Assembly: GCA_009668205.1 (NCBI GenBank)
Contig: WJYM01000003.1
Coordinates: forward strand, 372,001-436,000
Direction of reading: 5' to 3'
Length of the DNA: 64,000 nt
Source of the DNA: Enterobacteriaceae bacterium RIT691
GTDB taxonomy: Bacteria; Pseudomonadota; Gammaproteobacteria; Enterobacterales; Enterobacteriaceae
Shown here: positions 8,640 through 15,108 of the stretch, in pieces
Numbering within the stretch: the stretch's first letter is position 1
Layout: each line of letters begins with the position of its first letter
Notes under the pieces: generated by a model
Database searches by the model: none
What the model saw: only the letters and a program-made list of their open reading frames with translations
What the model was told of the DNA's origin: nothing
Translations under genes and position numbers: made by a program

Positions 8640-9125
8640 TTACGCTTGTTTCTTCTCATTCCACGAATCAGAATGCAAAATATTCCCATCTTTAAAGAGG
8701 TGCGTAATTTTCTCATAGCTCAAGGAAACATCTTCCATGTGTCCTGTGCCTGTTACCGATCTTGTGTCGTGCATCAGTGGGCTATGGCTAACCACTTTCA
8801 CATTTTCCAAAGTGATCGTGTAGTAAATTTCCTCTTGTCCACTGTAGTTGATGCGATAGAAATTAAATTCAGCGGTTTTAAGTGTCTGACCAGTGGCAAC
8901 GGCTTTAAACAGATAAGGCGATGCACTGTCGATCTCTTTGGTGAAATTGAATGCGCAGTGTTGACGGCTCCCGGTAATTTTTCCAGTTAGGGGGTCTGTA
9001 GGAATAATCACGCCGTGATGCAGACTGCGTAACTCAATGCTTCCTTCACGCCCGTGTACATCACAAGATCCCATGATTTGCGATCCGCCATCATCTTTCA
9101 AAATCAGGTGTACAGGTACAGCCAT
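8640..9125 (-). CDS. hcp: Hcp-family type VI secretion tube protein (orphan)
   Basis: Hcp (TssD) forms the hexameric rings of the type VI secretion tube and also carries small effectors in its lumen. The 161-residue product shows the family pattern: MAVPVHLILKDDGG, REGSIEL, IPTDPLTGKITGSR, FTKEIDSASPYLFKAVATGQTL, AEFNFYRI, ENVKVV and the terminal YEKITHLFKDGNILHSDSW. AAGGA stands about 10 bases before the ATG. No other type VI genes are in the window, so this is an orphan copy. It is the last gene of a reverse operon after STM2901- and DUF1493-type genes, an arrangement that suggests a link with an effector or immunity function (inference). Confidence 0.9.
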   Translation of the reverse strand: MAVPVHLILKDDGGSQIMGSCDVHGREGSIELRSLHHGVIIPTDPLTGKITGSRQHCAFNFTKEIDSASPYLFKAVATGQTLKTAEFNFYRINYSGQEEIYYTITLENVKVVSHSPLMHDTRSVTGTGHMEDVSLSYEKITHLFKDGNILHSDSWNEKKQA

Positions 9126-9139
9126 TTTTCAAATTCCTT

Positions 9140-9469
9140 TTAGTCGTACAACCATTTCCCGGCCTTAGCCGATTTAATAAACATATCAATTGTAAAATCA
9201 GGAACATCCACGGGATCGGGCTTTTTAAACGGATTCCATGAATGCTTTACTTCCGGGTAGTAGATTTCAATATTGAAATCAGACATATCAACATCAAATT
9301 CTTTTATGAAATCTTCTATAACTTCCTCAACTTCACCCTGATCTAACCTCACATCAAAGTGAATACTAGATTCTGCGGTGAAAGTGTCGTATTTCTGTTT
9401 CCTGAACGGGTAGTAACTGCTATGCCTCGTTATCAGTGCAATCACGCGATGTTCAATGGGTTCTACCAT
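9140..9469 (-). CDS. DUF1493-family protein
   Basis: The 109-residue acidic protein carries the features of DUF1493: an N-terminal helix with VIALITRHSSYYPF, an acidic stretch VEEVIEDFIKEFDVDMSDFNIEIYYPE, and the family-like ending TIDMFIKSAKAGKWLYD. The function of DUF1493 is unknown; its shape resembles acyl-carrier proteins. It overlaps the end of the STM2901-type gene by 7 bases and lies 14 bases before hcp, so the three are probably one transcript. DUF1493 and STM2901 proteins commonly occur as a pair in enterobacteria. Confidence 0.82.
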   Translation of the reverse strand: MVEPIEHRVIALITRHSSYYPFRKQKYDTFTAESSIHFDVRLDQGEVEEVIEDFIKEFDVDMSDFNIEIYYPEVKHSWNPFKKPDPVDVPDFTIDMFIKSAKAGKWLYD

Positions 9470-9921
9470 AACTTATCGTTACCTCTCGCTATGGTGTTGT
9501 ATTCCTTAACTGAGTTGTATGCAATCTGCGATACATCAGCCAAAAGAACAACCTCACCAACCAGGGGAATAGTACGACCTACCCATGTTGAAATGCTCCT
9601 AACCATCCTAAGTTCTACAGTCCACGGTGTGTAACCACCGATCCACGTAGGAAGTTTGATTCCCCATGGAAAGAACCTTTTGCCGAATGTTTTTCTAATC
9701 CCTTTGGATAGTCTGGATGTTCCTTTTTTAGCTCCCTTAAACTTTCCCCGGGTAGGCTGATCGTTCATTCCAGCGTACAAGGCATAGATAGAGGCAATAT
9801 CTTTAATCCCGAACTGATCAGCGGTGTTGAAGATAAAAACCATGAAGAAAAGCTCTGAGGCGGTTAGGTTGGATTTTCCCGCATAGAAGTATGTTCCGTT
9901 TAGTTCTTCAACTGTATCCAT
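9463..9921 (-). CDS. STM2901-family protein
   Basis: A 152-residue protein starting MDTVEELNGTYFYAGKSNLTASELFF, which I recall as the typical beginning of the STM2901 family. It has a basic middle (TRGKFKGAKKGTSRLSKGIRKTFG) and two hydrophobic segments near the end (ISTWVGRTIPLVGEVVLLADVSQIAY), so it may associate with membranes. I prefer the ATG at 9921 with AGGG 6 bases upstream; the frame continues to a GTG at 9954. It heads the reverse operon with DUF1493 and hcp. Function unknown. Confidence 0.8.
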   Translation of the reverse strand: MDTVEELNGTYFYAGKSNLTASELFFMVFIFNTADQFGIKDIASIYALYAGMNDQPTRGKFKGAKKGTSRLSKGIRKTFGKRFFPWGIKLPTWIGGYTPWTVELRMVRSISTWVGRTIPLVGEVVLLADVSQIAYNSVKEYNTIARGNDKLW

Positions 9922-10257
9922 CAGTAACCCTATAGTTTCTATTGGTGTGCTCACTAATCGTACACCTAATGCAATAGGGGAGGGGAAAGGATTTTTCCGG
10001 GAAGACTCATAAAATCAAAGGAATTTAGGTAATACTGAATGGTTATTTTAGCCCTTCTACAGTGCCGCTTTTCGTCGGCACGTAGCGCAAATTAGAGGCG
10101 TGAAGATTATTTTTGAGATCAATTTCACATTGTGCGGGTTGATAAAAAAAAGAATATTTGAACCAGGAAGGGGAGATAAGGGGAATGTGTATACACAAAT
10201 TACGACGTATAATAAGAGCTTACCCAATCAGGCAAACCCTTGACTCAATGGGTTAAA
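9922..10257. other. Non-coding end module preceding the displaced att site
   Basis: No gene seen in about 340 bases. Positions 10076-10089 (CGGCACGTAGCGCA) repeat the first 14 bases of tRNA-Pro in the orientation opposite to the real tRNA. The sequence after it (about 10096-10135, including ATTATTTTTG and TCACAT) resembles 15720-15760, which stands in the same place relative to the other att copy. The promoter of the STM2901-DUF1493-hcp operon should also lie here. Confidence 0.55.
10076..10089 (+). repeat. Copy of the tRNA-Pro 5' end, left end module
   Basis: Fourteen bases identical to the first 14 bases of tRNA-Pro(GGG). They lie on the plus strand, whereas the real tRNA is on the minus strand. 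A longer (19-base) copy is at 15654-15672. Confidence 0.6.
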
Positions 10258-10307
10258 TTGGTCGGCACGGAGAGATTTGAACTCTCGACCCTCGCCACCC
10301 CATGACG
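10258..10307. repeat. Displaced att site: 3' half of tRNA-Pro
   Basis: Fifty bases identical to 15894-15943. It spans the complement of the CCA end up to the anticodon region and then diverges (CATGACGG here versus CATGACGA at the tRNA). This is the target-site copy left at the far end of the element. Confidence 0.93.
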
Positions 10308-10368
10308 GCTTAAAAGTGTTGTCTTGGCAATAACTTCAAATAGTTAGGTCATGTAGCATAGGAAATGA

Positions 10369-11337
10369 ATGCACATGGCTTACATCAGACAACTACCCTC
10401 CGGCAAGTGGAATGCACAAGTGCGGGTGAAAGGCTTCCCAACAAAAACCGCAACCCGTGATACAAAAATTGAGATTGAAATTTGGGCAAGGGAACAAGAG
10501 CAAACCATACGTTATGCACCACCTACCATAAAAACACTTTCACTCTCTTATCTTACAGAGGTGATGATAAGGAACGGGAAGAAAAGAGGCGGGTATGATT
10601 CTATTGAGAATCGACTAAATGTTATTGACCGTACAATCAGTGGCAAGCCCTTAGAAGCGTTAACCCGCGATGATGTCATAGCGTACAGGCAAGAGCGATT
10701 GAACCACGTCAGCGGCTCTACTGTTCGTCTTGAACTGCAATTACTCTCTCGCTTTCTCCGTTGGTCTGCTGCTGAAAAGTCCGTTAACTGCGTTGATGTT
10801 GTGGATGGGGTTAAACTTCCCGAACCCGGCAAGCCTAGAAGCAAAATTATTGAGCCTTACGAGTATGAAATGATTCTCGACCGTGCCAGCGACAAGGCAA
10901 AGCCAATCATCATGGTTGCGTGGGAAACTGCAATGAGGCGAAGTGAGGTTTTGGCACTTACCCCGGCAATGATTAACTTTAACAAGAAAGTGATTACTCT
11001 CACTTACGACCAGACAAAAAACGGCGAAGCGCGAGAAGTGCCTTTGTCGTCTACAGCGCTGGAATTATTGAAACAGCTTTGTGATGGTCGAGAGAGAAGG
11101 GCGAAGCTGTTTACCCTGACTCCCTACGCCGTCACTCAGGCATTCAGACGAGCGGCACGGCTTGCGCATGTCTATGGCGTTTGCTTCCACTCAATCCGAC
11201 ACACCACCATAACCAGATATGCGGAAATGGGCTTCAATACGCTGCAACTCCAGTGTATCAGCGGTCATAAGACAATCTCGATGCTTGCACGGTATAGCCA
11301 TATAAAAGCATCGAAAGTCGCTGATTTAATGAATTAA
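10369..11337 (+). CDS. int: Tyrosine site-specific recombinase (integrase)
   Basis: Catalyses integration and excision between the 50-bp att repeats. The 322-residue protein has an N-terminal arm-binding part starting MAYIRQLPSGKWNAQVRVKG, a core-binding SAM-like region (about 58-150) and a catalytic domain. Candidate active-site residues are R190 (ETAMRRSEVLAL), K217, H274 and R277 (HSIRHTT), H300 (SGHKTISM) and Y309 (LARYSH), so the set looks complete. An ATG at 10375, six bases further in, is an equally good start with AGGAA upstream. The gene begins only 61 bases from the displaced att site and reads into the element. Confidence 0.95.
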   Translation: MHMAYIRQLPSGKWNAQVRVKGFPTKTATRDTKIEIEIWAREQEQTIRYAPPTIKTLSLSYLTEVMIRNGKKRGGYDSIENRLNVIDRTISGKPLEALTRDDVIAYRQERLNHVSGSTVRLELQLLSRFLRWSAAEKSVNCVDVVDGVKLPEPGKPRSKIIEPYEYEMILDRASDKAKPIIMVAWETAMRRSEVLALTPAMINFNKKVITLTYDQTKNGEAREVPLSSTALELLKQLCDGRERRAKLFTLTPYAVTQAFRRAARLAHVYGVCFHSIRHTTITRYAEMGFNTLQLQCISGHKTISMLARYSHIKASKVADLMN

Positions 11338-11378
11338 AGTACGATTGGTTAAAAAGTGATTTTTACACATAATAATAA

Positions 11379-11394
11379 GGGTGTGACGACACCC
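11379..11394. terminator. Hairpin between integrase and the small-gene operon
   Basis: GGGTGT and ACACCC form a 6-bp stem around GACG, flanked by AT-rich complementary bases. There is no clear T run, so its role as terminator between the two convergent units is only suggested by position. Confidence 0.35.
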
Positions 11395-11412
11395 ATTATG
11401 ACACGGTGAAAA

Positions 11413-11652
11413 TCAAACGATTGTAAGGCATTCAGGCCGGGGCGAAGCATCCCGGCAATATTCCTTAGACCTGTTTCGCTTGTTCTCATTTTCCAACATA
11501 CGAATATTATCGGCTTCCCATAAAACTAAAGCCTTACGCCGTTCTTCAGCTTCCCATTCCCAACAATGCCGCCTGATACTCAGGCTCCACTCTTGCGGCT
11601 CATCATATGCCCTGTGACAGTGAATTAAAGATCCTGCCTTATGTGTCGGCAT
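11413..11652 (-). CDS. Small basic protein of unknown function, last gene of the element operon
   Basis: A 79-residue product starting MPTHKAGSLIHCHRAYDEPQ, rich in Arg, Glu and Trp (SIRRHCWEWEAEERRKALVLWEADNIRMLE), probably helical and cytoplasmic. I do not recognise a family. Its ATG overlaps the TAA of the preceding gene by one base (TAATG), which supports real, coupled translation. Confidence 0.6.
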   Translation of the reverse strand: MPTHKAGSLIHCHRAYDEPQEWSLSIRRHCWEWEAEERRKALVLWEADNIRMLENENKRNRSKEYCRDASPRPECLTIV

Positions 11653-11906
11653 TACTTGCCCCCACTCAACACGGCTTTTTCTACGTCATGCCCTGCCAGC
11701 CAGTTAAGAAAATGCTCCACCTTATCGGCGGCTTTCTTCTCGCCCAACTCACGCAACATTGCCACGGTGTAAATCGCTGCATGAATGCGGCCTTGGTCAA
11801 ACTCTCCCATTCCCCGCTGTGCTTTGTCGTGTTTCTTTTTCAGCGCCTCAGCGTGTGCCTTTTCTGCGTCTGTGCTTGGGTAATGCTCCACTGTTTGAAT
11901 CACCAT
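11652..11906 (-). CDS. Small helical protein of unknown function
   Basis: An 84-residue, mostly helical and charged protein: MVIQTVEHYPSTDAEKAHAE, then GRIHAAIYTVAMLRELGEKKAADKVEHFLNWLAGHD. The ATG at 11906 has a strong GGAGG site 7 bases upstream; the longer frame to 11954 lacks one. The SD site lies inside the 19-codon gene before it. No family recognised. It resembles in size the small accessory proteins found in phage satellites, but this is not evidence of function. Confidence 0.65.
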   Translation of the reverse strand: MVIQTVEHYPSTDAEKAHAEALKKKHDKAQRGMGEFDQGRIHAAIYTVAMLRELGEKKAADKVEHFLNWLAGHDVEKAVLSGGK

Positions 11907-11908
11907 CT

Positions 11909-11968
11909 TTAAACCTCCATGTAAAAATAAATCACTGTGACCACCAGCAACCAATAAAGCCAGTGCAT
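11909..11968 (-). CDS. Putative 19-residue membrane peptide
   Basis: A short frame fits exactly between two genes of the operon: MHWLYWLLVVTVIYFYMEV. Its ATG overlaps the TGA of the upstream zinc-ribbon gene (TGATG) and its TAA is 3 bases before the next ATG. The peptide is almost entirely one hydrophobic helix. It has no SD site of its own, so translation would depend on coupling. It could be a real tiny membrane protein or just a spacer that carries the next gene's SD site. Confidence 0.42.
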   Translation of the reverse strand: MHWLYWLLVVTVIYFYMEV

Positions 11969-12186
11969 CACACCACCTCTACGCCGTGCCTTTCCTCTGC
12001 CTGTTTACGTGCTTTCCGCTGCTGGTAGTTCCATGCGTCCATCTCATGCTTGCAGTTAACACAACGTTTGTTGCTCTTGTATCGCAGCGTTTCCCCGCAT
12101 ACCTTGCACGGCTTGCCGTCATACTGACTTACAGCGCGTAAAATCTTGTTTAAATGTTTGATAGTTTTATCAATATGGCTTTCCAT
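11968..12186 (-). CDS. Small zinc-ribbon-like protein
   Basis: A 72-residue product with a helical N-terminus (MESHIDKTIKHLNKILRAVS) and four cysteines in two pairs, CKVC at about 27-30 and CVNC at about 42-45, typical of a zinc ribbon. The C-terminus is strongly basic (NYQQRKARKQAEERHG), so nucleic acid binding is likely. GGGAG lies 9 bases before the ATG. It heads the operon of small genes, and one copy of the 19-bp repeat lies 36 bases upstream (12222-12240). Family not recognised. Confidence 0.68.
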   Translation of the reverse strand: MESHIDKTIKHLNKILRAVSQYDGKPCKVCGETLRYKSNKRCVNCKHEMDAWNYQQRKARKQAEERHGVEVV

Positions 12187-12221
12187 GCCTTTAATCTCCC
12201 TTTAATAAATATCCGTGCCAC

Positions 12222-12240
12222 CACTTAGGAAACAGCACTT
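12222..12240 (+). repeat. 19-bp element repeat, copy 1
   Basis: CACTTAGGAAACAGCACTT, exact. It lies between the 618-codon gene and the small zinc-ribbon gene. Confidence 0.93.
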
Positions 12241-12249
12241 GGCAACCGC

Positions 12250-14106
12250 TTAAAATGGCGTGTCGCTCATGCCGTAGAACTCTCTCGCAACCGTGGCAAC
12301 CATTGCCGAAATCTCATGCGGTGTAATGTAGTGGCCTCGTTCGTATGGCTCCGTTTCGTACTGTGCAAACGCTGTGTAGTAGTCGCTCGCCTCGTTCTCA
12401 ATATCTGACGCTGACAACCTGCGGCGAATGGTAGAACTCCACCACTCATTAAGCCTGTCTCGCTTGCCCTCAAAACTGGTGAACGGGTTATAATTTTCTT
12501 TCGCCCTGATACGCTTCACGGCCTCAACCTTGATTGCCTTATCCTCGTCTGTGTAACAGTCGCTTACGTCAATCTCTGGCGCTTCTTTGTCGTTTAATTC
12601 CTGGTATTTGCTGCACCACTCCAGCCCCTTAGCCACCAGCTCAACAAATCGCTGTTTTACGGATTCTTTGCGCTCGTGCTGCTGTCGTTGGAACTCCTGA
12701 ATAGATAGGCTCACCCATTCAGCGTTACGGCTTTCTGTGGCCTCCTGCGGCTCTTGTTCGCCGTCCTCTTTAATCAGCCAACCGCAAAGCCATTGCCTAC
12801 CATCAGCGCCAACTTTTAAGCCCCAGCTTTTCGGCTCTGTGAGACTCGTTAACAGTGGATGGGTAAAGCCTGAAACATCCCTATTCACTGCCTTTAAAAC
12901 ATCCTGACACCACCACACCAAAGCACGTTTCACTATGTTTGATTCACTTAGGAAACAGCACTTATCAGCATCATTGAGCGTCTTTTCTTTCGCTGTCACT
13001 GCGTCAATAAACTGGCCTATGGTGTTATAGATAATGCGGTATCTGGCGTTTAATCCGTGCAATGCTTCCTCTGTTAATCCCCCTTCTGACTGCCACACCC
13101 TCACGCCGTCTTTGTGGTTCTCACGGATAACAGCCCGCATTTTTTTATGTAGTCGCTCGATGCGCTCCGACACTCTGCCGTAGATGGTCTGTAGTTCGTC
13201 TTCTGTGCTTATCGCCAACCCCTCGGCGTTAGCCAGTGCAACGGCGTACTGTCTCACCCTCTCTTTGTGCTTGCGTGTCTCTGCGTCCTCTGCGGCTTTC
13301 TGCGCGTTTTTTTCTTTGCTGGTGGCATCATTCCAGCCCATACGCTCCCGCCATGCTGTAGCGGCTTCTCTGCTTGAAATAGACGTGTAAGCGTCACCAA
13401 TCCACACCGTTTGTGTGATGCTCCAATCTTCTGGCAACTGGTCTTTTTGGCTCCGGTTCTGCTCACGTCGAATTAAGCAAAGGTTGTCTACCGTGGCCTT
13501 TCCTCTGTGGCCTGTGCCACCTCCCGACGCTGGGAACTTATGCCCTATCTCCCACACTACGCCGTCATTCTCCCAAATCGCCGCGTTTAGCCTGTCTCTA
13601 TCTTCCATCAGCGCACGGACAAGGAAATATTCTGTAAGGTTCGCGGGTGCAACTTCTACCGTGCCGCTCCGCTCGATGCTCTGGATAATGAATTTATTTG
13701 TTTGGGCTTTAATCTGCTGGCGTAGGCGGTTTATTTGGGTAGTGCCTATTTTCTCGCTTGCCGCTTCCAAAGAGCACATGTAACAGGCTCCCTGTTTGGC
13801 TCCGTGGGCTTTCTCTGCCAGCCGTTCGGACGTTCCGCACTTGCTGCACTTCCTGCCACCGTAAACCATTACACCATCGGCTTTTACTTCCACCACATCG
13901 GCTTTAACTGCTGGTGGGGTCTTGCCGTCCAAATGTAAGCACCAAATACAGCCATTGAGCACCGCACGGCCTTTAAGCTCCCTCACGTAGTAATAAAATG
14001 CGTCGGGGTGTTTGCACTTCTGGCAAGCCTTGCCGCTGGCAATGTTTGTGCCTCTCTCCTGTGCTTTCCTTGCCAGTAGGTAGGGGCTTAACTCCGTGTT
14101 ACTCAT
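12250..14106 (-). CDS. 618-residue protein with two zinc-ribbon-like motifs and an HNH-like nuclease motif
   Basis: The largest protein of the element; I do not recognise the family. Two cysteine clusters lie near the N-terminus: C28-x2-C31 with C53-x2-C56, and C87-x2-C90 with C108-x2-C111. At about 185-221, WEIGHKFPASGGG followed by KATVDNLCLIRREQNRSQKD resembles an HNH (ββα-metal) nuclease, with H189, N208 and N217 as candidate key residues. The C-terminal two thirds are helical and charged, with coiled-coil tendency around 265-300. AGGA precedes the ATG at 14106. Codons 381-388 are encoded by a copy of the 19-bp repeat. Possible roles are endonuclease, replication initiator or repeat-binding regulator; none is shown. 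Confidence 0.75.
   Translation of the reverse strand: MSNTELSPYLLARKAQERGTNIASGKACQKCKHPDAFYYYVRELKGRAVLNGCIWCLHLDGKTPPAVKADVVEVKADGVMVYGGRKCSKCGTSERLAEKAHGAKQGACYMCSLEAASEKIGTTQINRLRQQIKAQTNKFIIQSIERSGTVEVAPANLTEYFLVRALMEDRDRLNAAIWENDGVVWEIGHKFPASGGGTGHRGKATVDNLCLIRREQNRSQKDQLPEDWSITQTVWIGDAYTSISSREAATAWRERMGWNDATSKEKNAQKAAEDAETRKHKERVRQYAVALANAEGLAISTEDELQTIYGRVSERIERLHKKMRAVIRENHKDGVRVWQSEGGLTEEALHGLNARYRIIYNTIGQFIDAVTAKEKTLNDADKCCFLSESNIVKRALVWWCQDVLKAVNRDVSGFTHPLLTSLTEPKSWGLKVGADGRQWLCGWLIKEDGEQEPQEATESRNAEWVSLSIQEFQRQQHERKESVKQRFVELVAKGLEWCSKYQELNDKEAPEIDVSDCYTDEDKAIKVEAVKRIRAKENYNPFTSFEGKRDRLNEWWSSTIRRRLSASDIENEASDYYTAFAQYETEPYERGHYITPHEISAMVATVAREFYGMSDTPF
12945..12963 (+). repeat. 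19-bp element repeat, copy 2, inside the 618-codon gene
   Basis: Exact copy of CACTTAGGAAACAGCACTT. On the coding (minus) strand it encodes part of DKCCFLSE without breaking the frame. Confidence 0.93.
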
Positions 14107-14125
14107 TAATAAAGATCCTCAAATT

Positions 14126-14144
14126 CACTTAGGAAACAGCACTT
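14126..14144 (+). repeat. 19-bp element repeat, copy 3
   Basis: Exact copy, 20 bases upstream of the 618-codon gene's start. With copy 4 it shares a longer match of about 25 bases (…CACTTATCAAT). Confidence 0.93.
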
Positions 14145-14180
14145 ATCAATCCCTGATAACCGCCAACAACTCACAAAAAC

Positions 14181-14199
14181 CACTTAGGAAACAGCACTT
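14181..14199 (+). repeat. 19-bp element repeat, copy 4
   Basis: Exact copy, 55 bases after copy 3 (start to start). An AT-rich stretch follows at about 14200-14290. Confidence 0.93.
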
Positions 14200-14318
14200 A
14201 TCAATAGTGATATTCCTCGTTCTGTCTGAATCCTTCACATTGATATACTGAATATATGTCTGAATTATCTACATACTTGATAAGAAACCTTTGGATCTAC
14301 ACGGAAATAGACAAAAAG

Positions 14319-14337
14319 CACTTAGGAAACAGCACTT
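14319..14337 (+). repeat. 19-bp element repeat, copy 5
   Basis: Exact copy, 138 bases after copy 4, just past the terminator hairpin of the serine recombinase gene. Copies 3-5 form a cluster between the two genes. Confidence 0.93.
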
Positions 14338-14349
14338 AGAACAATGTGG

Positions 14350-14374
14350 AAAAAAGAAAACCGCCTTTCGGCGG
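14350..14374 (-). terminator. Intrinsic terminator of the serine recombinase gene
   Basis: On the minus strand a 5-bp stem CCGCC/GGCGG with loop GAAA is followed by TTTTCTTTTTT, directly after the stop at 14382. Confidence 0.8.
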
Positions 14375-14381
14375 CTTCTGG

Positions 14382-14939
14382 TTATTCCTGCTCTTGCTCT
14401 TTCTTGATGCGCTGCACTGTCTGTGTGCTTACATCGAAATCTTTCGCTATGGTGCGAATGCTGCCACCTGCCGCCAGTGCTGACACAATGCCTACTCTGT
14501 CCACTGATTTACTGTTGCCACGCTTGGCGATTCTTCCCGCTGCTTTCGCTGCTTGGTAGCCCTCTGCCTGACGCTCTAGCATCATCTCTCTTTCCATCTG
14601 CGCAACTGACGCCAGCACACCCAACATCATGCGGCTTACTGCGTTCTCATTGGCTCCCGCTGTTAATCTCTCTTTGTGAAACTCGATGCTTGCGCCCTTC
14701 TCTTTCACCGTGTCGATGATGGTAAGCAGGTCTTTAACGTTGCGACCTAAGCGGCTCAACTCATGGCAATGGATAACGTCACCTTCACGAACATAAGCAA
14801 GCATGGCGTTTAACTGCTCACGCTCTGTGTTCTTTCCGCTGGCCTTCTCTGTGAATACCTTATCTAACTTGATGCCGTCTAGCTGGCGCTCTGTATTCTG
14901 CTGTACTGAACTGACACGGATATAACCAACGTTTGCCAT
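14382..14939 (-). CDS. Small serine recombinase (resolvase/invertase family)
   Basis: The 185-residue protein starts MANVGYIRVSSVQQNTERQL, with the catalytic serine expected at residue 10 and the arginines of ELSRLGRN (about 63 and 66) in place. A long dimerisation helix (ASVAQMEREMMLERQAEGY) and a C-terminal helix-turn-helix (IRTIAKDFDVSTQTVQRI) complete the resolvase layout. Such enzymes resolve multimers or invert DNA at short inverted sites; here it may keep an excised circle monomeric. The SD site is weak. Upstream DNA (14956-15074) carries four GTAGTGAT/ATCACTAC half-sites that could be its binding sites. It has its own terminator. Confidence 0.93.
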   Translation of the reverse strand: MANVGYIRVSSVQQNTERQLDGIKLDKVFTEKASGKNTEREQLNAMLAYVREGDVIHCHELSRLGRNVKDLLTIIDTVKEKGASIEFHKERLTAGANENAVSRMMLGVLASVAQMEREMMLERQAEGYQAAKAAGRIAKRGNSKSVDRVGIVSALAAGGSIRTIAKDFDVSTQTVQRIKKEQEQE

Positions 14940-14955
14940 GATGCCGAACTCTCGA

Positions 14956-15074
14956 ATGTAGTGATTTGTATGTGCTGATTATGTATGTAGTGATTTGCTA
15001 TGTCAAACAATACTTATCACTACACTATTGATATGTTTTAAGGCGTGGTGAAATAGCGTGCTTAATCACTACAC
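14956..15074. promoter_or_regulatory. Cluster of GTAGTGAT/ATCACTAC half-sites upstream of the serine recombinase
   Basis: ATGTAGTGATTTG occurs twice as a perfect 13-bp direct repeat (14956-14968 and 14985-14997). ATCACTACAC, whose first eight bases are the reverse complement of GTAGTGAT, occurs twice further on (15016-15025 and 15065-15074). The arrangement suits a recombinase recombination site or an operator for autoregulation. Confidence 0.55.
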
Positions 15075-15089
15075 GCTGACGAACGCCAG

Positions 15090-15108
15090 CACTTAGGAAA
15101 CAGCACTT
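15090..15108 (+). repeat. 19-bp element repeat, copy 6
   Basis: Exact copy of CACTTAGGAAACAGCACTT, about 150 bases upstream of the serine recombinase start and the last copy before the tRNA. Confidence 0.93.

Noticed and set aside
12222-15108. The 19-bp repeats as a CRISPR array
   Set aside because: Spacing is irregular (36 to about 1160 bases), copies lie around and inside genes, and no cas genes are present.
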